NCBI GenBank assembly: GCA_016081115.2
Contig: JABTTQ020002608.1
Coordinates: forward strand, 124,001-188,000
Direction of reading: 5' to 3'
From: Rehmannia glutinosa
Lineage: Eukaryota; Streptophyta; Magnoliopsida; Lamiales; Orobanchaceae
DNA length: 64,000 bases
Below the pieces are notes generated by a model. It worked only from the letters and a program-made list of their open reading frames with translations, did not search any database and had not been told where the DNA came from. Position 1 is the first letter of the stretch. Every line of letters begins with the position of its first letter. The position numbers were made by a program, and so were the translations under genes. Positions 12,401 to 24,900 of this stretch are shown piece after piece.

Positions 12401-14000
12401 GGTGCCAGGAGATAGGACAGGATGATTGCCTTCTCACGTGCCTCGGCTTCATCTCGCTTGCTTTTCTTTCTCCTTGTCCTTGAAGATCTACGGGATGTCC
12501 GTGCGATTGTCTTCATCCGATCTTTGAGACAATGGTTAGTCGAGGAAGTTTAACAGTTCCTCTTCTTCTTCTATAAACTCGGGCCGTTGAACTGTTCCCT
12601 TGATTTACTCAACTTCCATTTCCTCCACTCACGCAGATGATTTTGGATGTCTAGGTAAGGTGGAGATAGGATCATCACATCACTATCCGCTCTAGCATTT
12701 CTTCTTATGTTTGTTTGTGTGAACTACGATTTGTGTCTTGAGTTGCCTCTGCTGATCGCCCCGGCGAGACTTGGTTGTTTCATCAACTACATCCGGAGAC
12801 TCTACTTCTCCAGCGATCTCAAGATCTGCTCTCTAGTTGAGTGGGCGACTCGGCCGGTTTCTCAAGCTCGGAGTGCTTGATGATTCTTCTTCGTCTCCTA
12901 GTTTGTACCAGGAGGAATTTCTAGTTGAGAAATAGTGTCATCCGAGTCTTGGGCGGCGGGCGTCTTGGTGTGTTTTTTCGAGGAGGCGGCCATATTGGCT
13001 TGTCGATTCTCCTCCTTTTGATGATCGGAGAAGGTATTTGTGAGTCCTTTCGACCGGCCGCTGCGAGGGGGGGAGACACGGCTGCGGGCGGGTGACTCAC
13101 GCTGCAGGGGCGGGAGCATGTTTGACTTTCTTTCTTTGCAGGGGCGATCTTCTTAGCACTGCAGGGGCGCTTTCTTCTTAGGTGGAGAGGAAACATTTTG
13201 TATCTTCACGGTCGGTGATTCCCCTCACTCGTGTCGGCCTCTCTTGGCGTAGGCTCTCTTCTCGTGCGCGAGAGAGGTTTGCTCAACATCCTATTGTTAA
13301 CATGAAATGCCTTCCCATGTCTAAGAGGGACTCCTTTCACCTCCATCACCGGACCCAATCACTAGGCCATATCCTAGGATCCTCCAAATGAGCCATCTTC
13401 CTTGAAGGATTTGTTCCTACGTTCGCGAGTCTCTCACGTAGACAAACTCACCCAGCTTTATTTTCTTTTTCTGCGATGATTGCGGCCATTACAATCGGCT
13501 TTGCCTTTGTGATTGGTTGGTCAAAGTCGCCAAATTTGATGTCGATACATTTGGCAACTATGTCCAACACTTGTGATAATCCTCCTTCAGATCTCTTGTT
13601 TGCTGTGTACACTATTTTATCAAAGATCGGGCTTGGCTATTTCTTTCCAAGCATCGGCCCAGGTTTACATCGCCTTCGTTAATCTCGATGCTCCTTCTCG
13701 GTAGTGAGCAATGTTCACCAAATCCTCGGCGAGATAGATAATCGATTGCTTTCCGTGAGCAGATGACTTTATTCCTTCATCGTGAATCTCAAAGCATTCA
13801 CGTAGAATTGTGCGACCTCCTCCACATAGGTCATCGGATATTCTAACGCCGAAAACGGTTTCAGCCAGGACGTTTCCAATTTTTCAGCGATTTTCTTCAC
13901 TAGGGTGTCGTCGGACCCTGTTTCACCATTCCGCCAAAATCCACATGAGACCTGGTGTGGATTTGCTTCCTAATTTGACAAAGTCGTAGGTTGGTGCCAT
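9498..14000 (-). pseudogene. Sirevirus ORF2 of element A, broken
   Basis: The start ATG is at 14000 (minus), giving MAPTYDFVKLG, homologous to the starts of D, B and C. The stop lies at 9498-9500, aligned with the stops of C and G. The longest surviving frame, 10274-9609 (221 codons), covers the C-terminal third. It contains KRKTIEVGMKEVEG, a block around YFANMSMAQAWDL and a charged tail with EENKRQTQ likely to form coiled coil. Middle segments at about 10471-12700 match the equivalent parts of B almost base for base apart from scattered indels. No membrane segment or signal peptide is evident and the function is unknown. The frame shifts repeatedly. Confidence 0.6.
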
Positions 14001-14479
14001 TTTTCAGATTTTATCAAAGAAAAACTAAGAGATTGATTTGAAGATAGATAGGGTTTCGAGAGAATTTTTGCCTTTGCTTTTGAGAGAAAGAGAAATGAAC
14101 AGTTTTGGAAGTGTGAGAGAAAACGAAAATAGTTTAAGTATGGTTTATGAAAGGGCGTGCGGGTGGTTTTTGAAATGTGATCGAAATCAACGGCTTAGAT
14201 TTTGCACGCCTATTTAGCATTTAATGTCTCGTATTTAATGCGGCAAACATTTATATCCAATCATAAGCTTGGTGTGCGGCTTTATGTCCGTACACATCAT
14301 CATTATCGACGTATTCCTTAAAACATTCCCGCTTAGTCAAAACGATTGTGTTTTTATCATTTTGCTCATAAGTGACTCACTTATCCTTTAGCCGATTTAA
14401 CTCTTCTTCTCACAGTTCTCTTAGTGACTCGGCTATCGGTGACTCGGTGTAGATGTCTTCCGTCATGGTGATTTTGGCT
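14001..14479 (-). promoter_or_regulatory. pol-ORF2 spacer of element A
   Basis: This is the minus-strand counterpart of the spacer at 2652-3126. It keeps the TATA-like string (catttatatc on the plus strand, 14248-14257) about 250 bp before the ORF2 start. It also keeps the inverted GGCGTGC/GCACGCC pair, with the downstream GC-rich half as gggcgtgcgggtgg at about 14153. The upstream part has the run of short C/T-rich stretches seen in the other copies. Confidence 0.4.
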
Positions 14480-17400
14480 GATTTGTGTGTTCAAACTCTT
14501 TTCACTTTTTGTGTTCCATTTCTTTTCTTTGAGTCTTCTCAAAGTTAACTCACTCAATTAACCCCAACTCATGCTTGAGTTCTTCAAATCTTGACTCACA
14601 TAATGGTTTTGTGAAGATGTCGGCTAGTTGTTTATCGGTTGAGATATATTCCAGGATGATGTCCTTCTTTTCAACATGATCTCTTATGAAGTGATATCGA
14701 CATCAATATGCTTTGTTCTTGAGTGCAACACAGATTTTGAGTGATTGCAATTGCACTTTTGTTATCACACATGATTGGAATTTCTTTTTCCTCAACTTCA
14801 TAGTCTCTCATTTGTTGTCTCATCCATAGGACTTGGGCAACTTGTTTGCCCGTAGCTATGTATTCGCCTTCCCAATTTGTAGAGGTGGCTATTGAATTTT
14901 GCTTCTTGCTAAACCAGGAAATCATTTTGTTTCCTAGCATTTGACATGTGCACGAAGTGCTCTTCTTGTCCACTCTGCATCCAAAGATAGTCGAGAATCG
15001 AATAGCCAATTAGCTTGAATCCACCTTCCTTTGGATACCATAGGCCTACTTCTTGGCTTCCTTTCAAGTATCTCAATATTCTCTTAGTTCTTTGTCATAT
15101 GGCTCTCTTTTGAGCAGATTGAAATCTTGCACATACACCTACAAAGACAAAGGTGATGTAGGGTCGCTTCTTTGTGAGATAGAGCAATGATCCAATAAGT
15201 GCTCAGTATCTTGTTTGATCTCTGAGGCTTACCATCCGCATCCATGTCCATTTTGATCGATGTATTCATTGGTATTTTTACGAAGACTTCTCCTCCATAC
15301 CAAACTTCTTCATTAAATCTCTACGGTGTATTTTGTTTGACTTATGAAGGTTCCAACCTTGTTGTTTCACTTGGAGTCCAAGGAAGAATGTCGACTCTCC
15401 CATCATGCTCATTTCAAATTTACTTTGCATGAGGTTTGAAAACTTTTCACACACGACTCTTTGTTTGTGGATCCAAAAATGATGTCATCCACATATATTT
15501 GAACAAGCAAAGATACTCTTTTTATCTTGAATTCGAAAAGTGTTATATCTACTTTTGCTTTTGTGAATCCATTTTTGGTTAGGAATTGTGACAAAGTATC
15601 ATACCATGCTCGGGTGTCTGTTTCAATCCATATAGAGCTTTCTTGAGTTTGTATACCTTATCTCCAAGAGTCTTACGCTCAAATCCTCGGAGGTTGTTCA
15701 ACATACACTTCTTCTTCCAATAAACCATTTAGGAATGCACTTTTTACATCCATCGATATACAATGAAATCCTTGTGAGTCGCATAGGCAAGAAACATCCT
15801 TATAGCTTCCAATCTTGCTACGGGGCAAATGTTTCATCAAAATCTATCCCTTCTTCTTGGCAATATCCTTTGGCTACTAGTCTTGCTTTGTTTCTTACCA
15901 CAGAACCTTCCTCGTTCATCTTATTTCGAACACCCATTTGGTGCCAATAACATTTTGATGTATGGGTCTTTGCACTAATTCCCATACTTTATTTCTTTCA
16001 AACCGATTGACTCTTCTTGCATAGCTTGAATCCAATGTGTGTCGTCAATGCTTGTGACACGTCTTTGGGCTCTATTTTGCGAGATGAAGCATGTGAACAT
16101 AGCTTCTTGTTGAGTTGGATCTTGTTTTGACACCTTCTTTTATATCTCCAATAACAAGTTCGGTGGATGGTCTCACCCATCTTACATCGAGGTTGGAGTA
16201 AGTTAGCTGGATTGATCGACTTGCATTTGTGTTGATGTGGTCACCTCTCTCGTAATCACTTAGCCGCAAATTTTCCATTTGTTTTTGAGATTGACTATCT
16301 CATCTTCTTCCAATTGATAATTCCTTGGCTTCAGCATAGGGACTCTTACGTATGGTTGGATGATTCACTTATTAGCCGACTCTTCAACGTATTCTCCATT
16401 TACATTTGGCTCATCGAATACCACGTGAATGGATTCTTCGCAACCATAGTTCTTTTGTTGAGTACTGTAAGCTTTGCTTTGGCCGAGTATCCTGAAGCTA
16501 CCTTCATCACTTTAGCATCAAAAGCCTTTAGATTGTCTTTGCCATTGTTGTGGATGAAGCATTTACATCCAAATATTCGAAATATGCAATATTTGGTTTT
16601 CTTCCGACCCAAATCTCATAGGGAGTCTTTGTCACCGTCTTTTATCATACATCTGTTTTGAGTGTAGCAAGTTGTGTTGATTGCTTGACCCAAAATCTTT
16701 TGGTAACCCGCTTGACTAACATGGTCCTTCGCTTCTTTGAGAGTTATGTTCCTTCTTTCGCAACTCCATTCTCTTTGTGTGGAGTCCTTGCTGGCGATAG
16801 TTCATGACCAATACCATTTTCAATACAATATCGAGTTATTATTCCATTGACAAACTCGGTTCCTCTATCCGATCTTATTTTGATAATGGTTTGACTCTTC
16901 TCGTTTTGAATCCTCTTCATCATTTGTGGTAGTTTTTGTAGAGTTTATTTCTTCTTACACATGAATATTGTCCATGTATATCTTGAGTAGTCATCTACTA
17001 CCACCAAGGTATATTTTTTCCCACTTATCTTTGGCCGGTTCCATGGGCAAATAGATCCATATATAGCGGATGCAATATTCTTGTTGAGGATGGGCATGTC
17101 TTTTCTTTGAATGATGACTTGATTTGTTTTCCTTCGACATGCGTCACATATACTCTCCTTCTTGTATCCGATGTCCGGAAGTCCTTCCACAAGATTACTT
17201 CGGCAAGCTTGTTAATCGTTTTGAAATTGGGTGACTCGACTTTTTGTGCCACCTAACTTGATTGGTTTGTCTCTTTGCTAGTAGACAGTCTTTGGGTGTT
17301 GCGTTGACCAATCCACGACATACATATTCTTCTCGTCTACATCCTTGCAAAAAGACAACTTCATTTGATTCAATATCCTTGATTTGGCATACACCCATGT

Positions 17401-17850
17401 TGAATCCAACATTGTAACCCTTGTCACGAGTTGATGATGCTCGATAAGTTGAAGTTGAGTCCTTCAACATATGCAACATCTGTGATTTCTAATCCATTCC
17501 TCTTGATGGATCCAATGCCTCTTATTTCACCAGGAGCTTCATTTCCTCCAAATATGACTTTTGCTCCTTTAACTTCCTTGAATTTTGACAAATTTTTCTT
17601 ATTTCTGTCATATGTCCGGGAATAAACCACTATCCATGTACCAGGTTCCTTGGCACTCGGTTCATTATTCTTGAACCCGCAATCAAGGAAATTAAGTTTT
17701 AGGTACCCATACTTGTGCGGGTCCTGAGGGGTTAGAATTGTAAGATGATCCAACCAACCTATAGCCAAATGATTTGACTCTAAGGGGTTGCCATCTATCG
17801 TGCCATAATCATAATTAATCCTGGCAAATTGCTTGGGGATTTTAGGTTCA
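14480..17850 (-). pseudogene. pol: Sirevirus pol of element A (protease to RNase H), broken
   Basis: Reading leftward, the order is protease and pre-integrase region (about 17850-17200), integrase (about 17190-16400), RT (about 16100-15380) and RNase H (about 15010-14600). The protease Asp-Ser-Gly triplet is at about 17630 but lies in a different frame from the following block with GGNEAPGEI and DVAYVEGLNFNL. Integrase retains KKYTLVVVDDYSRYTW and RT retains YVDDIIFGSTNKES. RNase H has MCDNKSAIAITQ. Several frame changes interrupt the polyprotein, and the longest clean stretch is 174 codons (17948-17424). The boundary with gag is approximate because gag and pol probably form one reading frame in intact relatives. 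Confidence 0.88.
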
Positions 17851-19973
17851 TACAAATTGTCTCTTTTATCCGTATGCATGCATATGTGTTTTAGCAATTG
17901 CCTTCCTGGGGTAATTGTGGTGTCTTTGAGTGTAGTGCCTAGGTGCATATGTGTCTTTGATGAAAGCTCTTATACTTTTGGAATGGCCTTTCTTTGAGTT
18001 TTAGGCCTTTGCCATTTGGGCTTATATTCCATAAGTCTATGATGATAGTTCACATTATTCCAATCAGCTTGGCTTGGATATTTTCTACCATTCCCATCAT
18101 ATGTATTTCTTTTATGGATTTTAAGGGTTTTGGTAGCTCTGCTCCCTTTTACAGAGTATTTTTTGTTTGGAGTTTGAGAACTCTACTTTGAATCTCTTCT
18201 CGATTGTCCTTTGGCCGCACTCAATCGGTCATTTTTTCCTTTTCCTTTATAACCAAGGCCGTTTGCTTGTTATTGTGCTTTGGAGTGAATGTGTGTGCAA
18301 CATTTAGAGTTTTGGATTTTCGGACTCTTCATGGCTTGAAGATCCTTTTTCCAAAATTACTTTTGAGGTTTGACATAGCACGAGAGGAATTAAATCCTAA
18401 GCTGTCTTGTCTCCACATTCTCTTTGACTCATAATAAGATCATCCAATGATTTAGATGCCTTAGTGAATGAGGCAATAACATTTTTGAGGTCATTCTCCT
18501 CTTCTCTATAGCGATAATTTCGCTATTAATTTAGCATTTTCAGCTTTTAAACTTTCATTCTCATCGGCTATTTGACTTAGAGTACTCGGCTCCTTAGTCA
18601 CTTTGAGTTTTGACTCTTGAGTAGGCTGTTTTCCTCATTCAATAGTGTGTGTGAGGATTTAATGTGTTCAAAATCTTTCATCATTTTGCCTAATGAATCA
18701 TAAAGATCGGTGGGTGATGAAGTGTGTGTGTCACGATCCAGCTGTCACTAGAGTCCGAGTTTGATGAGTTAGAGTGTACCTCATCTTCTTGGTCGGGTTG
18801 ATCTTGTTCCTTGGCCATCAAGCGGATCGGGCTTCTTCTTCTTGAGTCACTTGAGTAGTCGGCTTCACCGCTCTCAATCAGCTATCTCTCTTGACTTGGT
18901 TGTTTTGCAGATCTCTGCAGCCATCATTGCCTTTTTCTTTTTTCTTGTCTTCTTTCTCCAAGACCTTCCTTTCTTCTTCATCCTTGTATTTGTTGACTAC
19001 GAGGATATGGGCCGATCAATGGCATAGTGACCGGTTGTCTCTGTTCCAAAGATAGATATTCAACCTTCTCGATCAGTTCTCTTGGTTGCCTATCTTCCCT
19101 TGATTTGGAGGGAGCCGAGTGTCTTACGGAAGATTCGCCCTTTCCTCTCTTGTAGTTCTTATTGAAGAACTTGTTGAATCTTTTAACCATCGGGGCTATT
19201 TCTTCCGGATCAATGACTTCTTTGACCTCGGCTCCTTCCCATCTTTAACAATTAGAAAAATTTGTTTTGGGTGCACTTTCTTCTCTTCTGGTCTTTTCTT
19301 CTCGGCTCAAACTCGTAGGCTTAGAGGATCGAGAATAATTCATGGTTGGATGTCTTTGATAGGTCCATGGAATGTCTCGGTGCCATGACCTTCATTTCCC
19401 ATTCAGGTTTGGAAGACTTTTTAGGATCTTCATACACATTTCCTTCGTGTATATTCCTTTCCAAGTGCGAGGCGACTCATTTGTGATTTACGTGAACCGA
19501 GCATCCAGTTGATCCAGGTTTTCTCCGAGATCATTTTGAAGTTCTCAAATTTACGTACGACCCATCGATAATTTGTTTTCTTTGATTTGCTCGAGCCTTC
19601 ACAAATCAATGTCACTTGTCCCCATTTCTTTAGCCGTTTTGCATGATTTGACTTTATTAAACATGGCTTTGTCAAGGTTTTGTAAAGGATGTCCTTGGCT
19701 ACATTGTCCAGTTGTATCTTTTCTGTCATCATTTGTCCACTCGAGTTCTTGGTTTTTCAACCATGTGCAGTCCGGGGAGCAACTTCCTCTTCTCCTTCAA
19801 ATTGGACTCTTAAATGCAGTTTGTGTTCACCTTTAAGATTTGCGAGAGAGGCCCATCTTCTATCACTATCCACATCTCATCATGTAATCTTTGATAGATG
19901 AGCGCATACGAATTTTCCAATCATCAAATTCTTCAATTGTGAACATAGGGATGCGTGTCAAATTTGCTTCCAT
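17851..19973 (-). pseudogene. gag: Sirevirus gag of element A, broken
   Basis: The start ATG is at 19973 (minus), 108 bp inside the PBS. The N-terminal part follows the UBN2-type gag of copia elements; the best-preserved frame, 19732-19430, carries TEKIQLDNVAKDIL and a block around LDNV/KDI typical of this domain. The nucleocapsid CCHC knuckle expected near 19050 is destroyed: the segment reads LSLEQRQPVTMPL, whereas element E keeps all four metal ligands. A Ser/Asp/Glu-rich stretch follows (about 18730-18880). Gag packages the element RNA in the family; here it is inactive as sequenced. Confidence 0.8.
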
Positions 19974-20084
19974 GATAATAACTTTTAATGATAAAAAGAG
20001 TTTTGAAAGTTTAAGTACTAAAGCAGACTTTGAAAAGTTTGGAGATCTAGTTGATAACTGTGCGGAGGGTTCAATGAACCAACC

Positions 20085-20096
20085 GCTCCGATACCA
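20085..20096 (-). other. Primer-binding site of element A (initiator tRNA-Met)
   Basis: On the minus strand TGGTATCGGAGC lies two bases inside the 5' LTR end (20099). It matches the 3' end of plant initiator tRNA-Met (TGGTATCAGAGC) at 11 of 12 positions. The single difference is CAG to CGG, the same kind of change that recurs between the LTR copies. Confidence 0.92.
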
Positions 20097-20098
20097 CT

Positions 20099-21675
20099 TG
20101 TAGGTCCCAAGGGGTGTAAGTGTAAGGTTTAGAAGGGGGGTTGAATAAACCTTACCAAATTTTCGATTTAGTCCTTTTAAATATACGAGTTGATACTACA
20201 CATTTGTGTCCTTGATGGACATCAATTTAGTCACTTAGTAGAGTTAATCTCTCAAAGACTCAACCGAAAGCGTTGATGGAATAACTCAGTTGTTGGCTCT
20301 AAATTAACTCGATGTGGTTTTGTTTTTTGGAAGACTTAACACCCTTAAGTTTGATTAAGCAAGAATTTAGAGCTTGGTTTAGTACTTATAAATTATCAAG
20401 TGAATAGCAAATATGTCGTGAGAATTAAACAATTAAGATGCGAGAAATTAAAGTCTTTGAAATGTAAATGACACAATGGAATTTTTATAGAGGTTCGAAG
20501 ATGGGGTAATTCTTCTACTCCTCTCTTCTCCAACTCCTGGAGGAATCCACTAGGTAATGATCGGTATACAAAGTGGTAAGGTCCAGATACAAGTCTTGAT
20601 CACACACGGTGACTTGATCCTTTGGGACTCGATCCGGAGACGCCTTGATCACTCGGTGGCTCTCGTGCGACTCGGCTTTTTCACAGGCATTTTTGCCTTG
20701 CTACTCTGACTCACTTGCTCAAGCTCTTTGGATTTGATCACGAAGCCCTCCAAAAGCTTAAGACGGTTCGACCTTGAACCTTCCTACAATCCTTCGTGGA
20801 ATGTAGACCCCTTGATTTTTCAAGTATTTTCCTCTTCAACCGATTGAAGTTATCTTTCCTTCACAGGTGAGTGTTGGATTGATGTTCTTCGTAGTGTAGG
20901 CTTGAGGATTGAGAATGTTTGATTTTCTAATAATTGCTTGAACGTTTTTAGTTCATGTTTGTGACTTGTGTCTCTTGTCACTTGTATGTCTCTTATGTGT
21001 ACCCCATTCTCAAACAAACTCCTCGGCCTTTTATAGTGATCTTTCAAAAATTTGCCCGTTGAAGAGATAGGCTTATTTTTTAAAGTCACTTGCGATCGTT
21101 TTGGCTTGTCTTGTTGCGAGTCCTTGGAATTGCCATTTCCTCGTATGAATAGTTCTTTCACGTTTTCGGAGTTCGACACGGTGTAGTGCTTCCCATTGGT
21201 TCATTCCTTTTGCACGCTTCAGGGACCGAGCACTCCGAGAAAGGTGGTATGGAGATATTACTTGTTTAAGTAATTCTCTTGATTTGGCAATCGAATCTTT
21301 TACGATTATCTCGACTTGACTGCATTTCTTTGCTTTCCCAGGTGACTTAGAGTCACTTGCAATCATTGGGTGACTCTTCTGTCACTTCAATTTGAGACTT
21401 GGCTTTTCTTGAGTTGACTTGATGACTCCACTGTTTGCATCTCGGCGCTTCTTGATAGAGTTCCCGTCTACTCTTTTTGCCATACTTAGCTGTCTCGCAG
21501 TGGAGTCTTCTTCTTCGGTCTTGATTTGTCTTCTTGCATGTTAGGCGTAGGTGACTTAACTCGGCTTGGCACTCTATTTATTACAATGCATTTTACAACA
21601 AGAATTGGGGTGCCAACTTTCTATTCTAAGTTTTACATGCCATTCATCAAAATCTAAACAATAAATTTCCTAACA
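20099..21675 (-). repeat. 5' LTR of element A, also 3' LTR of element B
   Basis: This 1577-bp LTR is bounded by TGTAGG (20099) and CCTAACA (21675). On the left it borders the PBS and gag of A. On the right it borders the PPT and ORF2 tail of B, so it serves both elements. The two A LTRs are collinear and nearly identical outside CAG/CTG-type sites and homopolymers, which suggests recent formation. Confidence 0.92.
21026..21035 (-). promoter_or_regulatory. TATA box of the Sirevirus LTR promoter
   Basis: On the minus strand this reads TATAAAAGGC. It is the likely core promoter of the LTR, and an equivalent string occurs in the LTRs at 8583-8592, 33411-33420 and 48557-48566. In the LTR of E the string is altered to CGATAAAAGG (37291-37300). 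Confidence 0.65.
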
Positions 21676-21949
21676 ATTTCCCCCTTTTTGATGATGCCAA
21701 AACTTAAACCATTCAAAAATGCAAATAGCAAAGATACATACGAGATAGTGTATTGACATAGAATATATCTTGTGAGAATCAATCCTTTTATTGATCATAT
21801 CATTCTTGTTCTTTTACACAATTTGTTTACAAGGTGTATCGAGCACATATTTGTCTACGAGAAAAATAAAAATTTATAGCTTTATTACGGAAGACTTACA
21901 TTATATGTATTTACATAATAAAATACACGAAGGGGTGGACAGCAACACT

Positions 21950-24900
21950 TCATCTCCTTCGTTGTCTCCTTCTTTCATCTTGTTCAAGATCTTCTTTCTC
22001 TTCTTCTCTTTTTCTCGTCGTCACCGCCTTCTTTTTCTTTTCATATGCCTTTATGGCGGCTTCATCTCTTCTTAATCTTTCTGTCTTTCCTCCCATAGCT
22101 GAGTTTGTCTCTTGTTTTTTCTTCTAATCTTTTTGCATACTCGGCGTTACTTTTAGCCACTTGCAAATTTGCTACTTGGTCAAGCCACCCAAAGAGATCC
22201 CTCCTTTCTTTCCCGGATCCACGTATTCAATGTTTTTGGGCAGAGGCCTAGGTGCAAGCTTCTTCCTCCACCATGCGCTTCTTCCTCTACCTGCGGGCGT
22301 ATCTTTGTCAGACTGGGGTCTTTTTCTTTCCGGTGAGTGACCGGCGGAGTGACCCAGAGGATCGGTAGTCCTGCCTGTCGCCTTCTTCACATAACGTGAG
22401 ACCCTTTTCCCAAGATACAAGTCCCAAGCTTGAGCCATAGACATATTTGCAAAGTATCTTTCAGATTCGAGCGTTTTAAATTCATCAGGCGATCGTGGCT
22501 CGTCCCGACATCCGAGATGGCATAAGTGTCTCTGTCTCTTTGGAATGCCTCCATGTTCTTTCAAGATGTCATAACTCGGGCATCCATTCTTCCTTCCACT
22601 TCCTTCATCCCCGCTTCAATTGTTTTTCTCTTTTCGGCCATAGATATAGCAGAGTGTTGGAGTGGCAGAGTCACAGGATTTTTTGTCAGCGATAATGTCG
22701 GCTATGACAGACCTTGTTGAGGGGTTTGTGCAATCATCAAGGTCACATCTTTCGATCCTTCCCCCTCAACAGATTTTCCTTTCTTTTGTTTCAACACTTC
22801 CTCACCTGATTTTCCCTTCGCAATGCTTCCTCCTTCTCGCGCTTTAGGTATTCCTCTTCCCCCTTTTTGGCATCATCAAAGGAGAGTGGAACGCACGGAA
22901 CAGACTTGCAAGCGGGAAGTCTAGCCTGGCGATGGTAGAGTTCTGTCTTGAGTCTTTCTGAGTATGCGGACGAAATTCGGATCGAGTAGCGTTGGACTCT
23001 GCTGAAATCATCTTCATCTCGGCCATGAGAAGGCTGAATTTTGTATTCATGGTCTCTTCCAAACGTGTAGATCACTCTTGTTTTGCTCACAATGACTTAA
23101 TCTCGGCAATGTGAGCTTCATGCATGTGCTCAATATGTTCTCTCGCTTCGTTTTTGCATCGGCATTTTCGACTCTCCATACTAGCTTGACTTGTTGAACA
23201 ATGTCCTGAAGTATCTAACTTGTTCCACACGCATTGTTTCTTTGTTGTTGCCACCATTCCCCGATCCGGACTATTATGCCTCTTAAATCGCCAGTGAGAT
23301 TGGCATCTCTGTTGTCCGGTCGCATGTCCATAGAGGCTCGATGCCTCTCCATCCGTTCAACTCGTGCGAATAATGCCTTAAACACTTCGCGGACTTGGTG
23401 ATTCTTCCGTTGCGGTGATGGCCATGCGTCAAAATCATAATCACCGAACAATGGTGCCGATGGAAAAATGGGAGGTATGTGGTAGCGTGCGTGTTCGTTC
23501 TCGACTCTTCATGGAGGTCGGGTACCTCCAGGGGAAAAAGGAAAAGATTCTATAAAGGATTCATCACCGCCAACCGGGATTTGTTCGATGATGAGCGGTG
23601 CGCTTGAAGTTCTTTTTGGAATCGACCCCCGCTGCGGCTTGAGGAGCCTGCGCATGGACTCAGTTGATTGGGTTTTGTTGTGAAGTGGACCCTGACTTTG
23701 CCGAGCCTCATCTGTCTCTCAACTTCGTTGGTCTCGGTGATTTCTCCAATTGAGTAGGCGGTCCTTTGGCCTTATCGAGCGTCATCGGACGATGATGAGA
23801 TTTCCATTGGTGGCTCATCATCAAAATTAAATGTTTGACGAGTAGTCTTGGGATCGACTTGCTCGTGCTTGGAACATCCGCGGTGAGTCTTTTGGATGTC
23901 ACGGGGATGACTCACTTCTTCTTCGCGCCCGATCCCGAAAGGTTACATCAGATTATCCCGGGAATCATGAAGTGTGCTTATCTCCTTCTCGGATGGGTCG
24001 ACGATAGCGGGAGGGATGTTCTCTACTTGACTTCTTTACCCGGGAAGTCTCAACCTCCCGTGGGCCTTCATTACCTCCAATAGTCTCTCTATCGGCGAGG
24101 CCTTGGTCCTCCCTTTCGACGAGTGTCACTGTTTTAGGGTCTTCTGCGGTGGCATCCATTGGAGTCTCAACCCCATGGATTGCACTTTCATCGCCCAGTG
24201 TTAACTCCGTGGTCATTCTTCAGTGCCTCGACCGCATCGTGGCGTCATTAGCCTTCGAGGCGGTTGGCACCTCACCAGAGACGATCGACCCGTCGAGCCG
24301 TTGATGACAACTTCATTGTTCGTTTAGTGTTTGTTCTTTTTCCACTTCGCCTCCTTGATTCGTTGTGGAGTCACCGCAACATTCTCCGACCTTACCGCGG
24401 TGGAGGGAGTTTCCCCTCGGCGGCGCACCGGTGAGCGACTTGGAATGGGGTCACTCGTCGCCAAACTCATTGTTTCGATTGAATGTTCAGCCGTTGGGGT
24501 AGGTGGTAAAACACTTTCAATAGGGGTTGGCTCGATTGGGGTCCCCACTATCCCGTTTCATCGCCAAGTCCCTTATTGCTTCTTCCGAGTGAGTCGGGAA
24601 GTGGTGGCGCAACAACGGTGGCGATTTGTTGAACCACTCCCATTGGATCAATTTCATTGTGTTCGGAGGACTCTCCTGGTCCCTCCATCGATCTTTGCTC
24701 GTGAAGGATTCTAGATTCATGCAATGCTTGCTTCGCATTTGCAACTCTTCTAGCGGACATTCTCAGGATCCTCATCACCGCCGTCGGAGAAGACATCAAG
24801 GAGAGGATGTGTGTGTTACGTGGTGCGAGAGATAGGGGGGATGATTGCCTTCTCACGTGCCTCGGCCTTCATCTCGCTTGCTTTTCTTTCTCCTTGTCCT

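Larger units (their letters stand above)
7656..21675 (-). mobile_element. Sirevirus element A, full structure
   Basis: This minus-strand Ty1/copia element of 14.0 kb has, in its own 5'-3' order, 5' LTR 20099-21675, PBS 20085-20096, gag from 19973, pol to about 14480, spacer, ORF2 14000-9498, PPT 9240-9227 and 3' LTR 9226-7656. The LTRs are 1577 and 1571 bp and begin TGTTAGG and end CCTACA in element orientation. The left flank is AGCGA, but the right flank is ATTTC, the PPT of element B, so there is no target-site duplication. The right LTR is therefore shared with B rather than a simple insertion boundary. Coding regions are broken by many indels. Confidence 0.88.

Noticed and set aside
20085..20096. 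tRNA-Met gene
   Set aside because: Only the 3' complementary dozen bases are present. It is a primer-binding site next to an LTR, not a tRNA.
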